From assembly GCA_002428225.1 (NCBI GenBank), contig DIUD01000004.1:1-20673 (forward strand): a DNA stretch of 20,673 nt. Direction: 5' to 3'. Shown here piece after piece: positions 7,504-16,577 of this stretch; position 1 is the first letter of the stretch, and every line of letters starts with the position of its first letter. The stretch comes from Roseovarius sp. UBA6167. Its GTDB lineage: Bacteria; Pseudomonadota; Alphaproteobacteria; Rhodobacterales; Rhodobacteraceae. The translations under genes and the position numbers were made by a program. Under the pieces are notes generated by a model. That model worked only from the letters and a program-made list of their open reading frames with translations. It was not told the DNA's origin and did not search any database.

Positions 7504-8976
7504 GTGACCACGACCGATCTGAAATCCTTGCTCAGGGACCCCGGCCTTGTGGCCGAACGCGCCTATGTCGGCGGGCAATGGGTCGATGGCGATAACGGCA
7601 CGTTCGAGGTGACGAACCCCGCGCGTGGCGACGTCATCGCCAACGTGGCCGATCTCAGCCGTGCGCAGGTGGCCCATGCCATCGCCACAGCCGAGGCCGC
7701 GCAGAAGGACTGGGCGCAATGGACCGGCAAGGAGCGCGCCGCCGTGCTGCGCAAATGGTTCGACCTGATGATGGAGAATCAGCACGATCTTGGCGTGATC
7801 CTCACCGCCGAGCAGGGCAAGCCGCTGGCCGAGGCCAGGGGAGAGATCGCCTATGGTGCCTCTTTCGTCGAATTCTTCGCCGAGGAGGCCAAGCGCATCT
7901 ACGGCGAGACCATCCCCGGCCATCAGCGCGACAAGCGCATCACCGTCATCAAGCAACCCGTCGGCGTCGCCGCCTCGATCACGCCGTGGAACTTTCCCAA
8001 CGCCATGATTACGCGCAAGGCGGCCCCCGCGCTCGCCGCCGGTTGCGCCTTCATCGGGCGGCCCGCGTCCGAGACGCCGCTTTCGGCCACGGTCCTTGGC
8101 GTTCTGGCCGAGCGCGCAGGCATCCCCGCGGGCGTATTCAACATCGTCCCCTCGTCGCGCGCATCGGAAATCGGTAAGGAGTTCTGCGAGAACCCGGCCG
8201 TGCGCAAGCTGACCTTCACCGGCTCGACCGAGGTGGGGCGCATCCTGCTGCGTCAGGCCGCCGATCGGGTGATGAAATGCTCGATGGAGCTGGGCGGCAA
8301 CGCGCCTTTCATCGTCTTCGACGACGCCGATCTCGATGCCGCCGTCGAGGGCGCGATCCTGTGCAAGTTCCGCAACAACGGCCAGACCTGCGTCTGCGCC
8401 AACCGCATCTATGTGCAATCGGGCGTCTATGACGCGTTTGCCGCCAAGCTCAAGGTCGCGGTCGAGAAACTGCGCATGGGCGACGGGTTCGACGAGGGCA
8501 CGACGCTCGGGCCGCTCATCAGTGCCGAGGCCATATCGAAGGTGCAAGAACACGTCGCCGACGCCATCGCCAAGGGCGCAAGCGTGCTCATGGGCGGCGG
8601 CGCGCCGGTGCAGGGGCCGGGCCATTTCCTGCCGCCCACGATCCTCACGAGCGTCACGCAGGAGATGCTTGTCGCCACCGAAGAGACCTTCGGCCCCCTC
8701 GCGCCGCTTTTCCGGTTCGAGACGGTCGATGACGTGATCGCCATGGCCAATGACACGATCTTCGGCCTGGCGTCCTATTTCTACGCAAGCGACCTCAGCC
8801 GCGTCACGCGGGTGGCCGAGGCGCTCGAATACGGGATCGTCGGCGTCAATACCGGCATCATCTCGACCGAGGTGGCGCCCTTTGGCGGGGTCAAGCAATC
8901 CGGCCTTGGCCGCGAAGGCAGCCATCACGGCATCGACGAGTTTCTCGAGATGAAATACATCTGCATGAGCGTGTGA
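7504..8976 (+). CDS. gabD: NAD(P)-dependent succinate-semialdehyde dehydrogenase (aldehyde dehydrogenase family)
   Basis: Oxidises succinate semialdehyde to succinate, the last step of the GABA shunt; 490 residues, close to E. coli GabD. Visible motifs are PWNFP (Asn163), FTGSTEVG (238-245), MELGGNAP with general base Glu262, and GQTCVCANR with catalytic Cys296 and a second Cys298. The tail AP-FGGVKQSGLGREGSHHGIDEFLEMKYICM is typical of the subfamily. The start is GTG 7504, 8 bases after GGAGG (7491-7495); an open extension upstream has no aldehyde dehydrogenase similarity. At the cofactor site the usual Lys-Pro-Ala-Ser reads Arg186-Pro-Ala-Ser189. A related semialdehyde dehydrogenase activity (such as glutarate semialdehyde) cannot be excluded. 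Confidence 0.9.
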   Translation: MTTTDLKSLLRDPGLVAERAYVGGQWVDGDNGTFEVTNPARGDVIANVADLSRAQVAHAIATAEAAQKDWAQWTGKERAAVLRKWFDLMMENQHDLGVILTAEQGKPLAEARGEIAYGASFVEFFAEEAKRIYGETIPGHQRDKRITVIKQPVGVAASITPWNFPNAMITRKAAPALAAGCAFIGRPASETPLSATVLGVLAERAGIPAGVFNIVPSSRASEIGKEFCENPAVRKLTFTGSTEVGRILLRQAADRVMKCSMELGGNAPFIVFDDADLDAAVEGAILCKFRNNGQTCVCANRIYVQSGVYDAFAAKLKVAVEKLRMGDGFDEGTTLGPLISAEAISKVQEHVADAIAKGASVLMGGGAPVQGPGHFLPPTILTSVTQEMLVATEETFGPLAPLFRFETVDDVIAMANDTIFGLASYFYASDLSRVTRVAEALEYGIVGVNTGIISTEVAPFGGVKQSGLGREGSHHGIDEFLEMKYICMSV

Positions 8977-9013
8977 CCCGGTCCCCGAGCACCGCGTTCA
9001 AGCCGCGCCCCGG

Positions 9014-9115
9014 CCGTCATCGCCCATCCCGCGGCAACCCAAGGCCACGTCACCCTCGGGCCTGTCCCGAGGGTCTCGTGCCGCCAGCAGATCCCCGCCT
9101 GCGCGGGGATGACGG
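9014..9115. repeat. Composite palindromic intergenic repeat (REP/MITE-like)
   Basis: This 102-base element lies between two convergent genes. Its ends are inverted repeats: CCGTCATC (9014-9021) and GATGACGG (9108-9115). Inside are two perfect hairpins: CCCTCGGG/CCCGAGGG (9053-9060 with 9066-9073, loop CCTGT) and ATCCCCGC/GCGGGGAT (9091-9098 with 9103-9110, loop CTGC). GTCAyCC...GGrTGAC hairpins of this kind are, to my knowledge, scattered in many alphaproteobacterial genomes. Placement at converging gene ends suits a REP-type element and may also limit read-through from both sides. The rest of the 8977-9133 gap holds nothing I recognise. Confidence 0.6.
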
Positions 9116-9133
9116 CGCGCGGGCCGCCGCGGC

Positions 9134-9724
9134 TCAGGGCAATTCCGCCTCCGGGATGATCGGGAAGAACTCTCCGCCCGACCAGAGGCCGAACCAGCCA
9201 TCATGCCGCGCGCCGATCTCCACCAGCCGGTAAAAGCTCTTGCGGTCGATCAGCGCCTCGAGATTGGCGCGCACCAGCACATAGGGCGCGGGCTCGCCCG
9301 TCTCGGGGTCGCGCTCCACCCTTATCGGATGCTCGGCCCCCGCGCGCGCATGATCGCCGACATTGGTCTCGAACCGGATCACCTGGTCGCGCCCCTGCCC
9401 TTTCACCTCGAAATCCACGGCGACGAAAGGCGCGTCATCGACAGTGATTCCCACCTTCTCAACCGGCGTCACGAGAAAATATTTCTCGCCGTCCTTGCGC
9501 AGGATGGAGGAAAACAGCCGTACCAGTTCCGGCCGCCCGATCGGCGTGCCAAGGTAGAACCACGTCCCGTCGCGCGCGATCCGCATGTCGAGATCGCCGC
9601 AGAACGGCGGGTTCCACAGATGCACCGGCGGCAGACCGCGCGCCTTGGCGGCGGCGCGCGCAGAGGCGGCGATGCCCTCGGGTGACGGTGATGTGACGCG
9701 CGTTTTGTTCATTGCTTTTGCCAT
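9134..9724 (-). CDS. DUF1285 family protein
   Basis: Conserved protein of unknown function, 196 residues, with no signal peptide or membrane segment, so probably cytoplasmic. The family signature is clear: LPPVHLWNPPFCGDLDMRI (31-49), followed by RDGTWFYLGTPIGRPELVRLFSSILR and YFLVTPVEKVGITVDDAPF. Structures of family members exist, but no function is established that I know of. The start at 9724 (MAKAMNK) was chosen because longer in-frame extensions run antisense to moxR; Met5 at 9712 is an alternative start. It is transcribed divergently from the MoxR operon with only 58 bases between start codons, which suggests shared control and perhaps a shared process; that is inference. Confidence 0.87.
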   Translation of the reverse strand: MAKAMNKTRVTSPSPEGIAASARAAAKARGLPPVHLWNPPFCGDLDMRIARDGTWFYLGTPIGRPELVRLFSSILRKDGEKYFLVTPVEKVGITVDDAPFVAVDFEVKGQGRDQVIRFETNVGDHARAGAEHPIRVERDPETGEPAPYVLVRANLEALIDRKSFYRLVEIGARHDGWFGLWSGGEFFPIIPEAELP

Positions 9725-9731
9725 TTCCGTT

Positions 9732-9769
9732 TCAGACGATACATTCCTCAGGTAATGATATATGTCTGA
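9732..9769. promoter_or_regulatory. Divergent promoter region with inverted repeat TCAGAC-N26-GTCTGA
   Basis: TCAGAC (9732-9737) and GTCTGA (9764-9769) are perfect inverted arms flanking the AT-richer middle of the 58-base gap between the DUF1285 and moxR start codons. Both promoters must lie in or near this gap. No convincing -35/-10 pair stands out; TAATGATATATG is the AT-rich core. A shared operator is possible but unproven. Confidence 0.35.
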
Positions 9770-9782
9770 CAGGAGTTTTTCC

Positions 9783-10790
<1,008 letters not shown>

Positions 10791-10791
10791 C

Positions 10792-11673
10792 ATGGCCCCC
10801 GCCCCCCCCACCCTGCGTCCCCGCGCCGAAGCCGAGGCCGCCCGGCTGCCGCCGCTTCTGGCGCGCGCCGATCGGTTGGCGCGGACCGTGATTGCGGGCG
10901 AGCATGGACGCAGGCGCGCGGGCGCGGGCGACGATTTCTGGCAATACCGCCCGGTTCAGCCGGGCGACAGCCGCACCATGATCGACTGGCGGCGCTCGGC
11001 CCGCTCGGACGCGCAATTCGTGCGCCAGCGCGAATGGCAGGTAGCGCAAAGCGTGATGCTCTGGGTCGATCCCGCCGCCTCGATGCGGTTTGCCTCCGAT
11101 GCCGCCCTGCCCGACAAGGCCGACCGCGCGCGGCTTCTGGCGTTGGCCATCGCGCTGCTGCTGGATCGCGGCGGCGAGCGGGTCGGCCTCACCGGCGGCG
11201 CGCTGCCGCCCCGGCGCGGCGCGGCGCAGATCGCGCGGCTGACCGAGGCGCTCCTGGCCGAGAGCGCCGAGGAATACGCCAGCCCCGACATGCGCGGGCT
11301 GGTGCCCCATGGCCGCGCGCTGCTCATCTCCGATTTCATGGGCGACCCGGCGCCGGTGCGCGCGGCGCTGACGGCAGCGGCGGATCGCGGCGTGCGCGGC
11401 GTTCTGCTTCAGGTGCTCGATCCGGCGGAAGAGGCGTTTCCCTATCGCGGACGCACCATATTCGAGAGCATGGGCGGCGCGCTGCGCCACGAGACGCTCA
11501 AGGCCGCCGATCTGCGCCCGCGCTATCTCGAACGGCTGGCCGCGCGCAAGGACGCGCTCGCGCGCCTCGCGGACGCGACCGGCTGGCACCATTTCTGCCA
11601 CCACACCGACGCCAGCGCGCAATCGGCCCTCCTGTGGCTCTATCGCGCCATGTCCGGGGAGGGCCGCGCATGA
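10792..11673 (+). CDS. DUF58 domain protein (VWA-like), MoxR partner
   Basis: Soluble 293-residue protein of the DUF58 family, commonly encoded directly after moxR. The hallmark segment is DDFWQYRPVQPGDSRTMIDWRRSARSDAQFVRQRE (47-81). It is followed by a VWA-like strand VMLWVDPAAS (88-97) in which the metal-site motif reads D93-P-A-A-S97 rather than DxSxS, and a later strand ALLISDF (176-182). No membrane segment is evident, whereas some DUF58 proteins have N-terminal ones. ATG 10792 is one base after the moxR stop and the 3' end overlaps the next gene by ATGA. Role: a presumed VWA-type adaptor for MoxR; family-level knowledge only. Confidence 0.88.
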   Translation: MAPAPPTLRPRAEAEAARLPPLLARADRLARTVIAGEHGRRRAGAGDDFWQYRPVQPGDSRTMIDWRRSARSDAQFVRQREWQVAQSVMLWVDPAASMRFASDAALPDKADRARLLALAIALLLDRGGERVGLTGGALPPRRGAAQIARLTEALLAESAEEYASPDMRGLVPHGRALLISDFMGDPAPVRAALTAAADRGVRGVLLQVLDPAEEAFPYRGRTIFESMGGALRHETLKAADLRPRYLERLAARKDALARLADATGWHHFCHHTDASAQSALLWLYRAMSGEGRA

Positions 11674-14420
11674 ACCTCGGTGCCATCGGTTTCGCAACAC
11701 CCTGGCTGCTCTGGGCGCTTGTGGCGCTGCCGGTGCTGTGGATCATCCTGCGCGCGGTGCCACCCGCCCCGGTGCGGCGGCGCTTTCCGGGCGTGGCGCT
11801 GCTTGTGGGACTGCGCGACGAGGACAGCGTCAGCGACCGCACGCCCTGGTGGCTGCTGCTGTTGCGGATGCTGGCGGTGGCGGCCGCCATCGTCGGGCTG
11901 GCCGGGCCGGTGCTCAACCCCCGCGACGCGGGCGAGGCCGGGGCGCGCGGCCCGCTTCTCATCGTGGTCGAGGACAGCTGGGCCGCCGCCCGCGACTGGC
12001 AGGCACAGCGCGGCGTGATCGACGCGCTTCTGGCCGAGGCCGCGCGCGACGGGCGCACCGCCGCCCTTCTGCGCCTGAGCGCGCCCGAGGCGCCGGTGTT
12101 TCAGGGCGCCCAGGCGATCCGCAGCCGCCTGCCCGGCCTCATCCCCGAGCCATGGACCGCCCAGCCCGAGACCTATGCCAGGGCGGCCGCGTTGCTGCCC
12201 GAAGGCAGGTTCGAGACCCGCTGGTTCTCCGACGGTCTCGCGCGTGAGGCGCGCGCGCCGCTGCTCGCCGCGCTGGAGGCGCGCGGCCCCGTCACCGTCC
12301 ACGAGAGCGCGCGCCCCCTCATGGCCCTCGCCCCGCCCGTGCTGCGCGACGGGCTGGTGGAGCTGACCGCGCTGCGCGCCCGCCCCGGCCCCGCGCGCGA
12401 GATCACCGTCACCGCCCATGGCCGCGACCCTGCGGGCACGGAGAGGATCCTCGCCTCGCTGCCGATGACCTTTGCCGAGGGCGCGCCCGAGGCCACCGGC
12501 GCGCTGTCGCTGCCGCCCGAGTTGCGCGCGCGCATCACCCGGTTCGAGATCGCGGGCGCGCACCATGCCGGCGCCGTGAGCCTTACCGATGACGGGCTCA
12601 AGCGGCGCGAGGTGGCGCTTGTCGCCGGACGCGAGGACCGCGAGGGGCTGGAGCTTCTGTCGCCGCTGCACTTCCTGCGACAGGCATTGGTGCCGACCGC
12701 CGATCTCATCGACGGCGCGCTCCTTGACATCCTGCCCGCCAATCCCGACGCCATCGTGCTCGCGGACGTGGCGACGCTGTCGCAGGCCGAGGAGACCGCC
12801 CTGCTCGACTGGGTCGAGGGCGGCGGGGTGCTTTTGCGCTTTGCCGGGCCGCGGCTGGCCGCGAGCGACGTGTCGCGCAGCACCGAGCACCCGCTCATGC
12901 CGGTCCGCCTGCGCGCGGGCGGGCGCACCGTGGGCGGCGCGATGAGCTGGGGCGAGCCGAAATCGCTTGCCCCCTTCCCCGGGGACAGCCCGTTTCAGGG
13001 CCTCGCCATCCCCGCCGATGTGGTCGTGAACGCGCAGGTCATGGCGCAGCCCGATCCCACCCTGGCCGAGCGCGTCATCGCGCAACTGAGCGACGGCACG
13101 CCGCTGGTCACGCGCAAGCGCATCGGGTCGGGTCAGGTCGTGCTCTTTCACGTCACCGCCAATGCCGAATGGTCCTCGCTGCCGCTGTCGGGGCTTTTCG
13201 TGCAGATGCTGGAGCGGCTGGCGATTTCCTCAGTCAGCGCGCCGCCCGATGCCGCCCAGCTGGCCGGCACCACATGGCAGCCGGTGCATGTGCTCGACGG
13301 GTTCGGCCGCATGACCGGGGCGGGCAGCCGCGCGGGCGTGCCGGGCGAGCGGCTTCTGGACGCGGCCCTTGGCCCCGACCTCTTGCCGGGGCTTTACGAC
13401 GGGCCGGAGCGGCGCGTGGCGCGCAACGTGATCGCGCCGGACACCGCGCTTGCCCCCGCCGCATGGCCCGCGCGCATCCCCGTCGAGGGGCTGGAGCGCG
13501 CGCCCGAGATGCCGCTTGGCGGCTGGCTTCTGGCCATGGCGCTCTTGCTCATGGTGGCGGACATCCTCGCCGCGCTGGCGCTCTCGGGCAGACTCTGGCG
13601 CGCGGGCGCGACCGCGCTTGTCGCGCTTGCCCTTGCCCTGCCGCAAGGCGCCCGCGCGCAGGAGGACGCCCGCGCCATCGAGGCCACCAGGGAGGTCGTC
13701 CTTGCCCATGTGCTGACCGGCGACCGCGCGGTGGACGATACCGCCCGCGCCGGGCTTCGCGGCCTTGGCCGCGTGCTGAGCCTGCGCACCTCGGTGGAGC
13801 CGGCAGAGCCGATCGGCGTCGATCTCGAACGCGACGAGCTGGCCTTTTTCCCGATGCTCTACTGGCCCGTGACCGCCGATCAGCCGCTGCCCTCGGCCGA
13901 GGCCCATGCCCGCCTCAACGCCTTTCTGCGCTCGGGCGGGATGATCCTTTTCGATACGCGCGACGCCGATATCGCGGGATTTGGCGCGACCTCGCCAAAT
14001 GGCGCACGGCTGCAAAGGCTGGCGGCCCCGCTTGACATCCCGCCGCTGGAGCCGGTGCCCGGGGATCACGTCCTCACCCGCACCTTCTATCTGCTTGGCG
14101 ATTTTCCGGGCCGCCACACGGGCCGCGCCGTCTGGGTCGAGGCCGCCCCCCCAGATGCCGAGCGCATCGAGGGGATGCCGTTTCGCAACCTCAATGACGG
14201 GGTGACGCCGGTGGTGATCGGCGGCAATGACTGGGCCGCCGCCTGGGCCATCGACGAGCGCGGCGATCCGCTGTTTCCGGTCGGGCGCGGCCATGCCGGC
14301 GAGCGGCAGCGCGAGCTGGCCTATCGCTTCGGCGTCAATCTGGTGATGCATGTGCTGACCGGCAATTACAAATCCGATCAGGTCCATGTGCCCGCGCTGC
14401 TCGAAAGGCTAGGCCAATGA
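11670..14420 (+). CDS. Large membrane protein: BatA-like N-terminus and DUF4159 C-terminus
   Basis: A 916-residue inner-membrane protein. Residues 1-83 match the BatA/aerotolerance N-terminal region: a membrane segment at about 10-29, the basic stretch RRRFPGVALL, and a second segment at about 60-80. A degenerate VWA-like strand follows (LLIVVEDSWAA, 96-106). The middle contains a glutamine-amidotransferase-like stretch (PDAIVLADVATLSQAEETALLDWVEGGGVLLRFAGP). A second membrane pair lies near 615-665, the latter ending LPQGARAQEDA like a signal-peptide junction. DUF4159 fills about 690-916 (ELAFFPMLYWPVT, FLRSGGMILFDTRDADI, FRNLNDGVTPVVIGGNDWAAAW). The start overlaps the DUF58 stop (ATGA) and follows GGGGAGG; the open frame before it is antigenic noise of GC-rich DNA with no domain similarity. 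Function is unknown; the operon suggests a membrane partner of MoxR. Confidence 0.85.
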   Translation: MNLGAIGFATPWLLWALVALPVLWIILRAVPPAPVRRRFPGVALLVGLRDEDSVSDRTPWWLLLLRMLAVAAAIVGLAGPVLNPRDAGEAGARGPLLIVVEDSWAAARDWQAQRGVIDALLAEAARDGRTAALLRLSAPEAPVFQGAQAIRSRLPGLIPEPWTAQPETYARAAALLPEGRFETRWFSDGLAREARAPLLAALEARGPVTVHESARPLMALAPPVLRDGLVELTALRARPGPAREITVTAHGRDPAGTERILASLPMTFAEGAPEATGALSLPPELRARITRFEIAGAHHAGAVSLTDDGLKRREVALVAGREDREGLELLSPLHFLRQALVPTADLIDGALLDILPANPDAIVLADVATLSQAEETALLDWVEGGGVLLRFAGPRLAASDVSRSTEHPLMPVRLRAGGRTVGGAMSWGEPKSLAPFPGDSPFQGLAIPADVVVNAQVMAQPDPTLAERVIAQLSDGTPLVTRKRIGSGQVVLFHVTANAEWSSLPLSGLFVQMLERLAISSVSAPPDAAQLAGTTWQPVHVLDGFGRMTGAGSRAGVPGERLLDAALGPDLLPGLYDGPERRVARNVIAPDTALAPAAWPARIPVEGLERAPEMPLGGWLLAMALLLMVADILAALALSGRLWRAGATALVALALALPQGARAQEDARAIEATREVVLAHVLTGDRAVDDTARAGLRGLGRVLSLRTSVEPAEPIGVDLERDELAFFPMLYWPVTADQPLPSAEAHARLNAFLRSGGMILFDTRDADIAGFGATSPNGARLQRLAAPLDIPPLEPVPGDHVLTRTFYLLGDFPGRHTGRAVWVEAAPPDAERIEGMPFRNLNDGVTPVVIGGNDWAAAWAIDERGDPLFPVGRGHAGERQRELAYRFGVNLVMHVLTGNYKSDQVHVPALLERLGQ

Positions 14421-16468
14421 CCGGCGCCGTGGTGTTCGATCCGCTGCTGCCCGTCTGGCTGATTGCCGCGCTCGGGGCGCTGGCGCTTGCCGGCCTGGGG
14501 CTTGCCATCTGGCGCGGGCTGGCGGGCCGGGCGCTGCGGGCGCTGGCCATGGTGGTGCTGCTCGGCGCGCTTTCCGGCCCCGCCTACCGGCAGGAGGAGC
14601 GCACGCCGCTTTCCGATATCGTGCTGCTGGTCGAGGACCGCAGCGCAAGCCAGAGCCTCGCCGCGCGCGCCGAGGATACCGAGACCGCCGCCGGGACGCT
14701 CGCCGCCCGCCTTGATGCCCGCGAGAATACCGAGGTGCGCCGCGTCACCGTGGACGATGCGCCCGACAATGGCGGCTCGCGCGTCATGAGCGCGCTGGCC
14801 GAGGCCATGGCCGAATTGCCGCGCGGGCGCATCGCGGGCGCGATCGTGCTCTCGGACGGGCAGATCCATGACATCGAGGCCGCGCCCGCCATGCCCGCGC
14901 CCCTGCACCTGCTGCACACGGGCCGCGCGGGCGACTGGGACCGCCGGTTGCGCATCGACAACGCCCCGGCCTTTGCCATCCTTGGCGAGGAGGTGCGCCT
15001 GACCCTCACCGTCACCGACGAGGGCGCCGCGCCCGAGGGTGTCGCCTCGGTGCCGCTCGACATTGCCATTGACGGGGCCGACCCGCGCCGCTTCGAGGTG
15101 CCGCTCGGGCAGCCCATGACGCTGCCGCTCACGCTGCCGCGCGGCGGGCGCAACGTGCTGGAATTCTCCACCCCCGTGGCGACGGGCGAGTTGACCGACC
15201 GCAACAATACCGCGCTGGTGCAGATCAACGGCGTGCGCGACCGGCTGCGCGTGCTGCTCGTCTCGGGCCAGCCCCATGCGGGCACGCGAACCTGGCGCAA
15301 CCTGCTGAAATCGGACAGTTCTGTGGACCTTGTGCATTTCACGATCCTCAGACCGCCCGAGAAACAGGACGGCGTGCCGGTGCGGGAACTGTCGCTCATC
15401 GCCTTTCCGACGCGGGAATTGTTCCTCGACAAGGTGGACGAGTTCGACCTCATCATCTTCGACCGCTACCGCCGCCGGGGTATCCTGCCGACGGTCTATC
15501 TTGAAAACGTGCGTCAATATGTCGAGGCCGGCGGCGCGGTGCTTCTGGCGACCGGACCCGATTTCGCCGGGGCCGAGAGCCTCTGGCGCGGCCCGTTCGA
15601 GGCGATGCTCCCCGGCCGCCCCACCGCGCGCGTGCTCGAAGATGGCTATCGCCCACGCGTCACCGACCTGGGGCGGCGGCATCCGGTCACGGCGGGGCTG
15701 GAAGAGGCGTTCGGGCGCGAGTGGGGCCGCTGGCTGCGCCAGATCGAGGTCGAGGCCGCCGAGAGCGCCGATGTGGTGATGTCGGGCGCGGGCGACCGCC
15801 CGCTTTTGCTGCTCGACCGGGTGGGCGAGGGGCGCGTGGCGCTGCTCGCCTCGGATCACGCCTGGCTCTGGGGGCGCGGGTATGAGGGCGGCGGGCCGCA
15901 ACTCGAATTGCTGCGCCGCCTCGCCCACTGGATGATGAAGGAGCCGGAACTGGAGGAAGAGGCGCTCTGGGCCGAGGCCACCGGCCAGCAGATGCGCATC
16001 ATCCGCCGCTCGCTCTCGGGCGATGTGCCCGAGGTGACGATCACCCCCCCCTCGGGCGAGGTGGAAACGCGCGCGCTTGTGGAGGTCTCGCCGGGGCGCT
16101 TCGAAACGCTCTATGAGGGGGCCGAGATCGGCCTTTACCGGCTGGAGAACGGCGATCGGGAGGCGGTGATCGGGCTTGGCCCCGCCGCCCCGGTGGAATT
16201 CGAGCGCCCGCTCGCCACCGACGCGGTCCTTGCCCCGGTGATCGCCGCCACCAATGGCGGCGCGCTGGCGCTCGAAGGCGGGCTGCCCGCCATCCGCGAC
16301 GTGCGCGAGGGCCGCCCCGCCGCCGGGCGCGGCTGGATCGGGCTCACACCGCGCGGTGCCTATGAGACCGCGAGCGTGCGCCAGATGGCGCTCCTGCCGC
16401 CCTGGCTGGTGCTGCTGCTGCTCGCGGGTTTCCTCGTCGGCGGCTGGCTGCGCGAGGGGCGGCGCTGA
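14417..16468 (+). CDS. Membrane protein with VWA-like and glutamine-amidotransferase-like domains
   Basis: A 683-residue protein, last gene of the MoxR operon, starting in an ATGA overlap with the preceding stop. Two N-terminal membrane segments (about 11-31 and 40-54) precede a VWA-like strand, DIVLLVEDRSASQS, with a complete DxSxS motif (Asp74, Ser76, Ser78) and a second acidic site AIVLSDGQ (Asp147). Around 274-385 a class-I glutamine-amidotransferase-like fold begins (LRVLLVSGQPHAGTRTWRNLL; later FDLIIFDRYRRRGILPTVYLENVRQYVEAGGAVLLATGP). I do not see a catalytic Cys-His pair there, so it is probably not an active amidotransferase. The C-terminus has a final membrane segment (about 660-678) and a basic tail, consistent with a mostly periplasmic protein anchored at both ends. 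Function is unknown. Confidence 0.83.
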   Translation: MTGAVVFDPLLPVWLIAALGALALAGLGLAIWRGLAGRALRALAMVVLLGALSGPAYRQEERTPLSDIVLLVEDRSASQSLAARAEDTETAAGTLAARLDARENTEVRRVTVDDAPDNGGSRVMSALAEAMAELPRGRIAGAIVLSDGQIHDIEAAPAMPAPLHLLHTGRAGDWDRRLRIDNAPAFAILGEEVRLTLTVTDEGAAPEGVASVPLDIAIDGADPRRFEVPLGQPMTLPLTLPRGGRNVLEFSTPVATGELTDRNNTALVQINGVRDRLRVLLVSGQPHAGTRTWRNLLKSDSSVDLVHFTILRPPEKQDGVPVRELSLIAFPTRELFLDKVDEFDLIIFDRYRRRGILPTVYLENVRQYVEAGGAVLLATGPDFAGAESLWRGPFEAMLPGRPTARVLEDGYRPRVTDLGRRHPVTAGLEEAFGREWGRWLRQIEVEAAESADVVMSGAGDRPLLLLDRVGEGRVALLASDHAWLWGRGYEGGGPQLELLRRLAHWMMKEPELEEEALWAEATGQQMRIIRRSLSGDVPEVTITPPSGEVETRALVEVSPGRFETLYEGAEIGLYRLENGDREAVIGLGPAAPVEFERPLATDAVLAPVIAATNGGALALEGGLPAIRDVREGRPAAGRGWIGLTPRGAYETASVRQMALLPPWLVLLLLAGFLVGGWLREGRR

Positions 16469-16473
16469 GGTCC

Positions 16474-16515
16474 GCCCGGGGCGTGATTTCCAGCCCGAAG
16501 ACCTCTTTCCCGGGC
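16474..16515. terminator. Inverted repeat in the convergent gap (possible termination structure)
   Basis: GCCCGGG (16474-16480) and CCCGGGC (16509-16515) are perfect inverted arms, 28 bases apart, in the 109-base gap between the converging MoxR operon and the HemJ-like gene. The loop is long and there is no T-run, so a termination role is weakly supported. Confidence 0.25.
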
Positions 16516-16577
16516 CACCCGCCGGGCACTGCGCGGATAAAGTCCCGCCGCGTGCCCACGCGCTGGCCGCGCATCGC

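Noticed and set aside
6193..8928. A 911-codon open frame on the minus strand
   Set aside because: It runs antisense across the end of mutM, the whole hydratase gene and most of the aldehyde dehydrogenase gene, all with clear catalytic motifs. Lack of stops is expected at this base composition.
9053..9110. Two neighbouring hairpins considered as a minimal CRISPR or tandem repeat
   Set aside because: The two hairpins differ in sequence, there are no regular spacers and no cas genes. A palindromic intergenic repeat explains them better.
9203..9685. A 160-codon plus-strand frame opposite DUF1285
   Set aside because: It is antisense to the DUF1285 signature and has a composition typical of shadow frames.
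11034..11669. Upstream extension of the BatA/DUF4159 reading frame
   Set aside because: It overlaps the DUF58 gene in another frame, is Arg-rich without domain similarity, and the ATG at 11670 gives the canonical BatA-like N-terminus.
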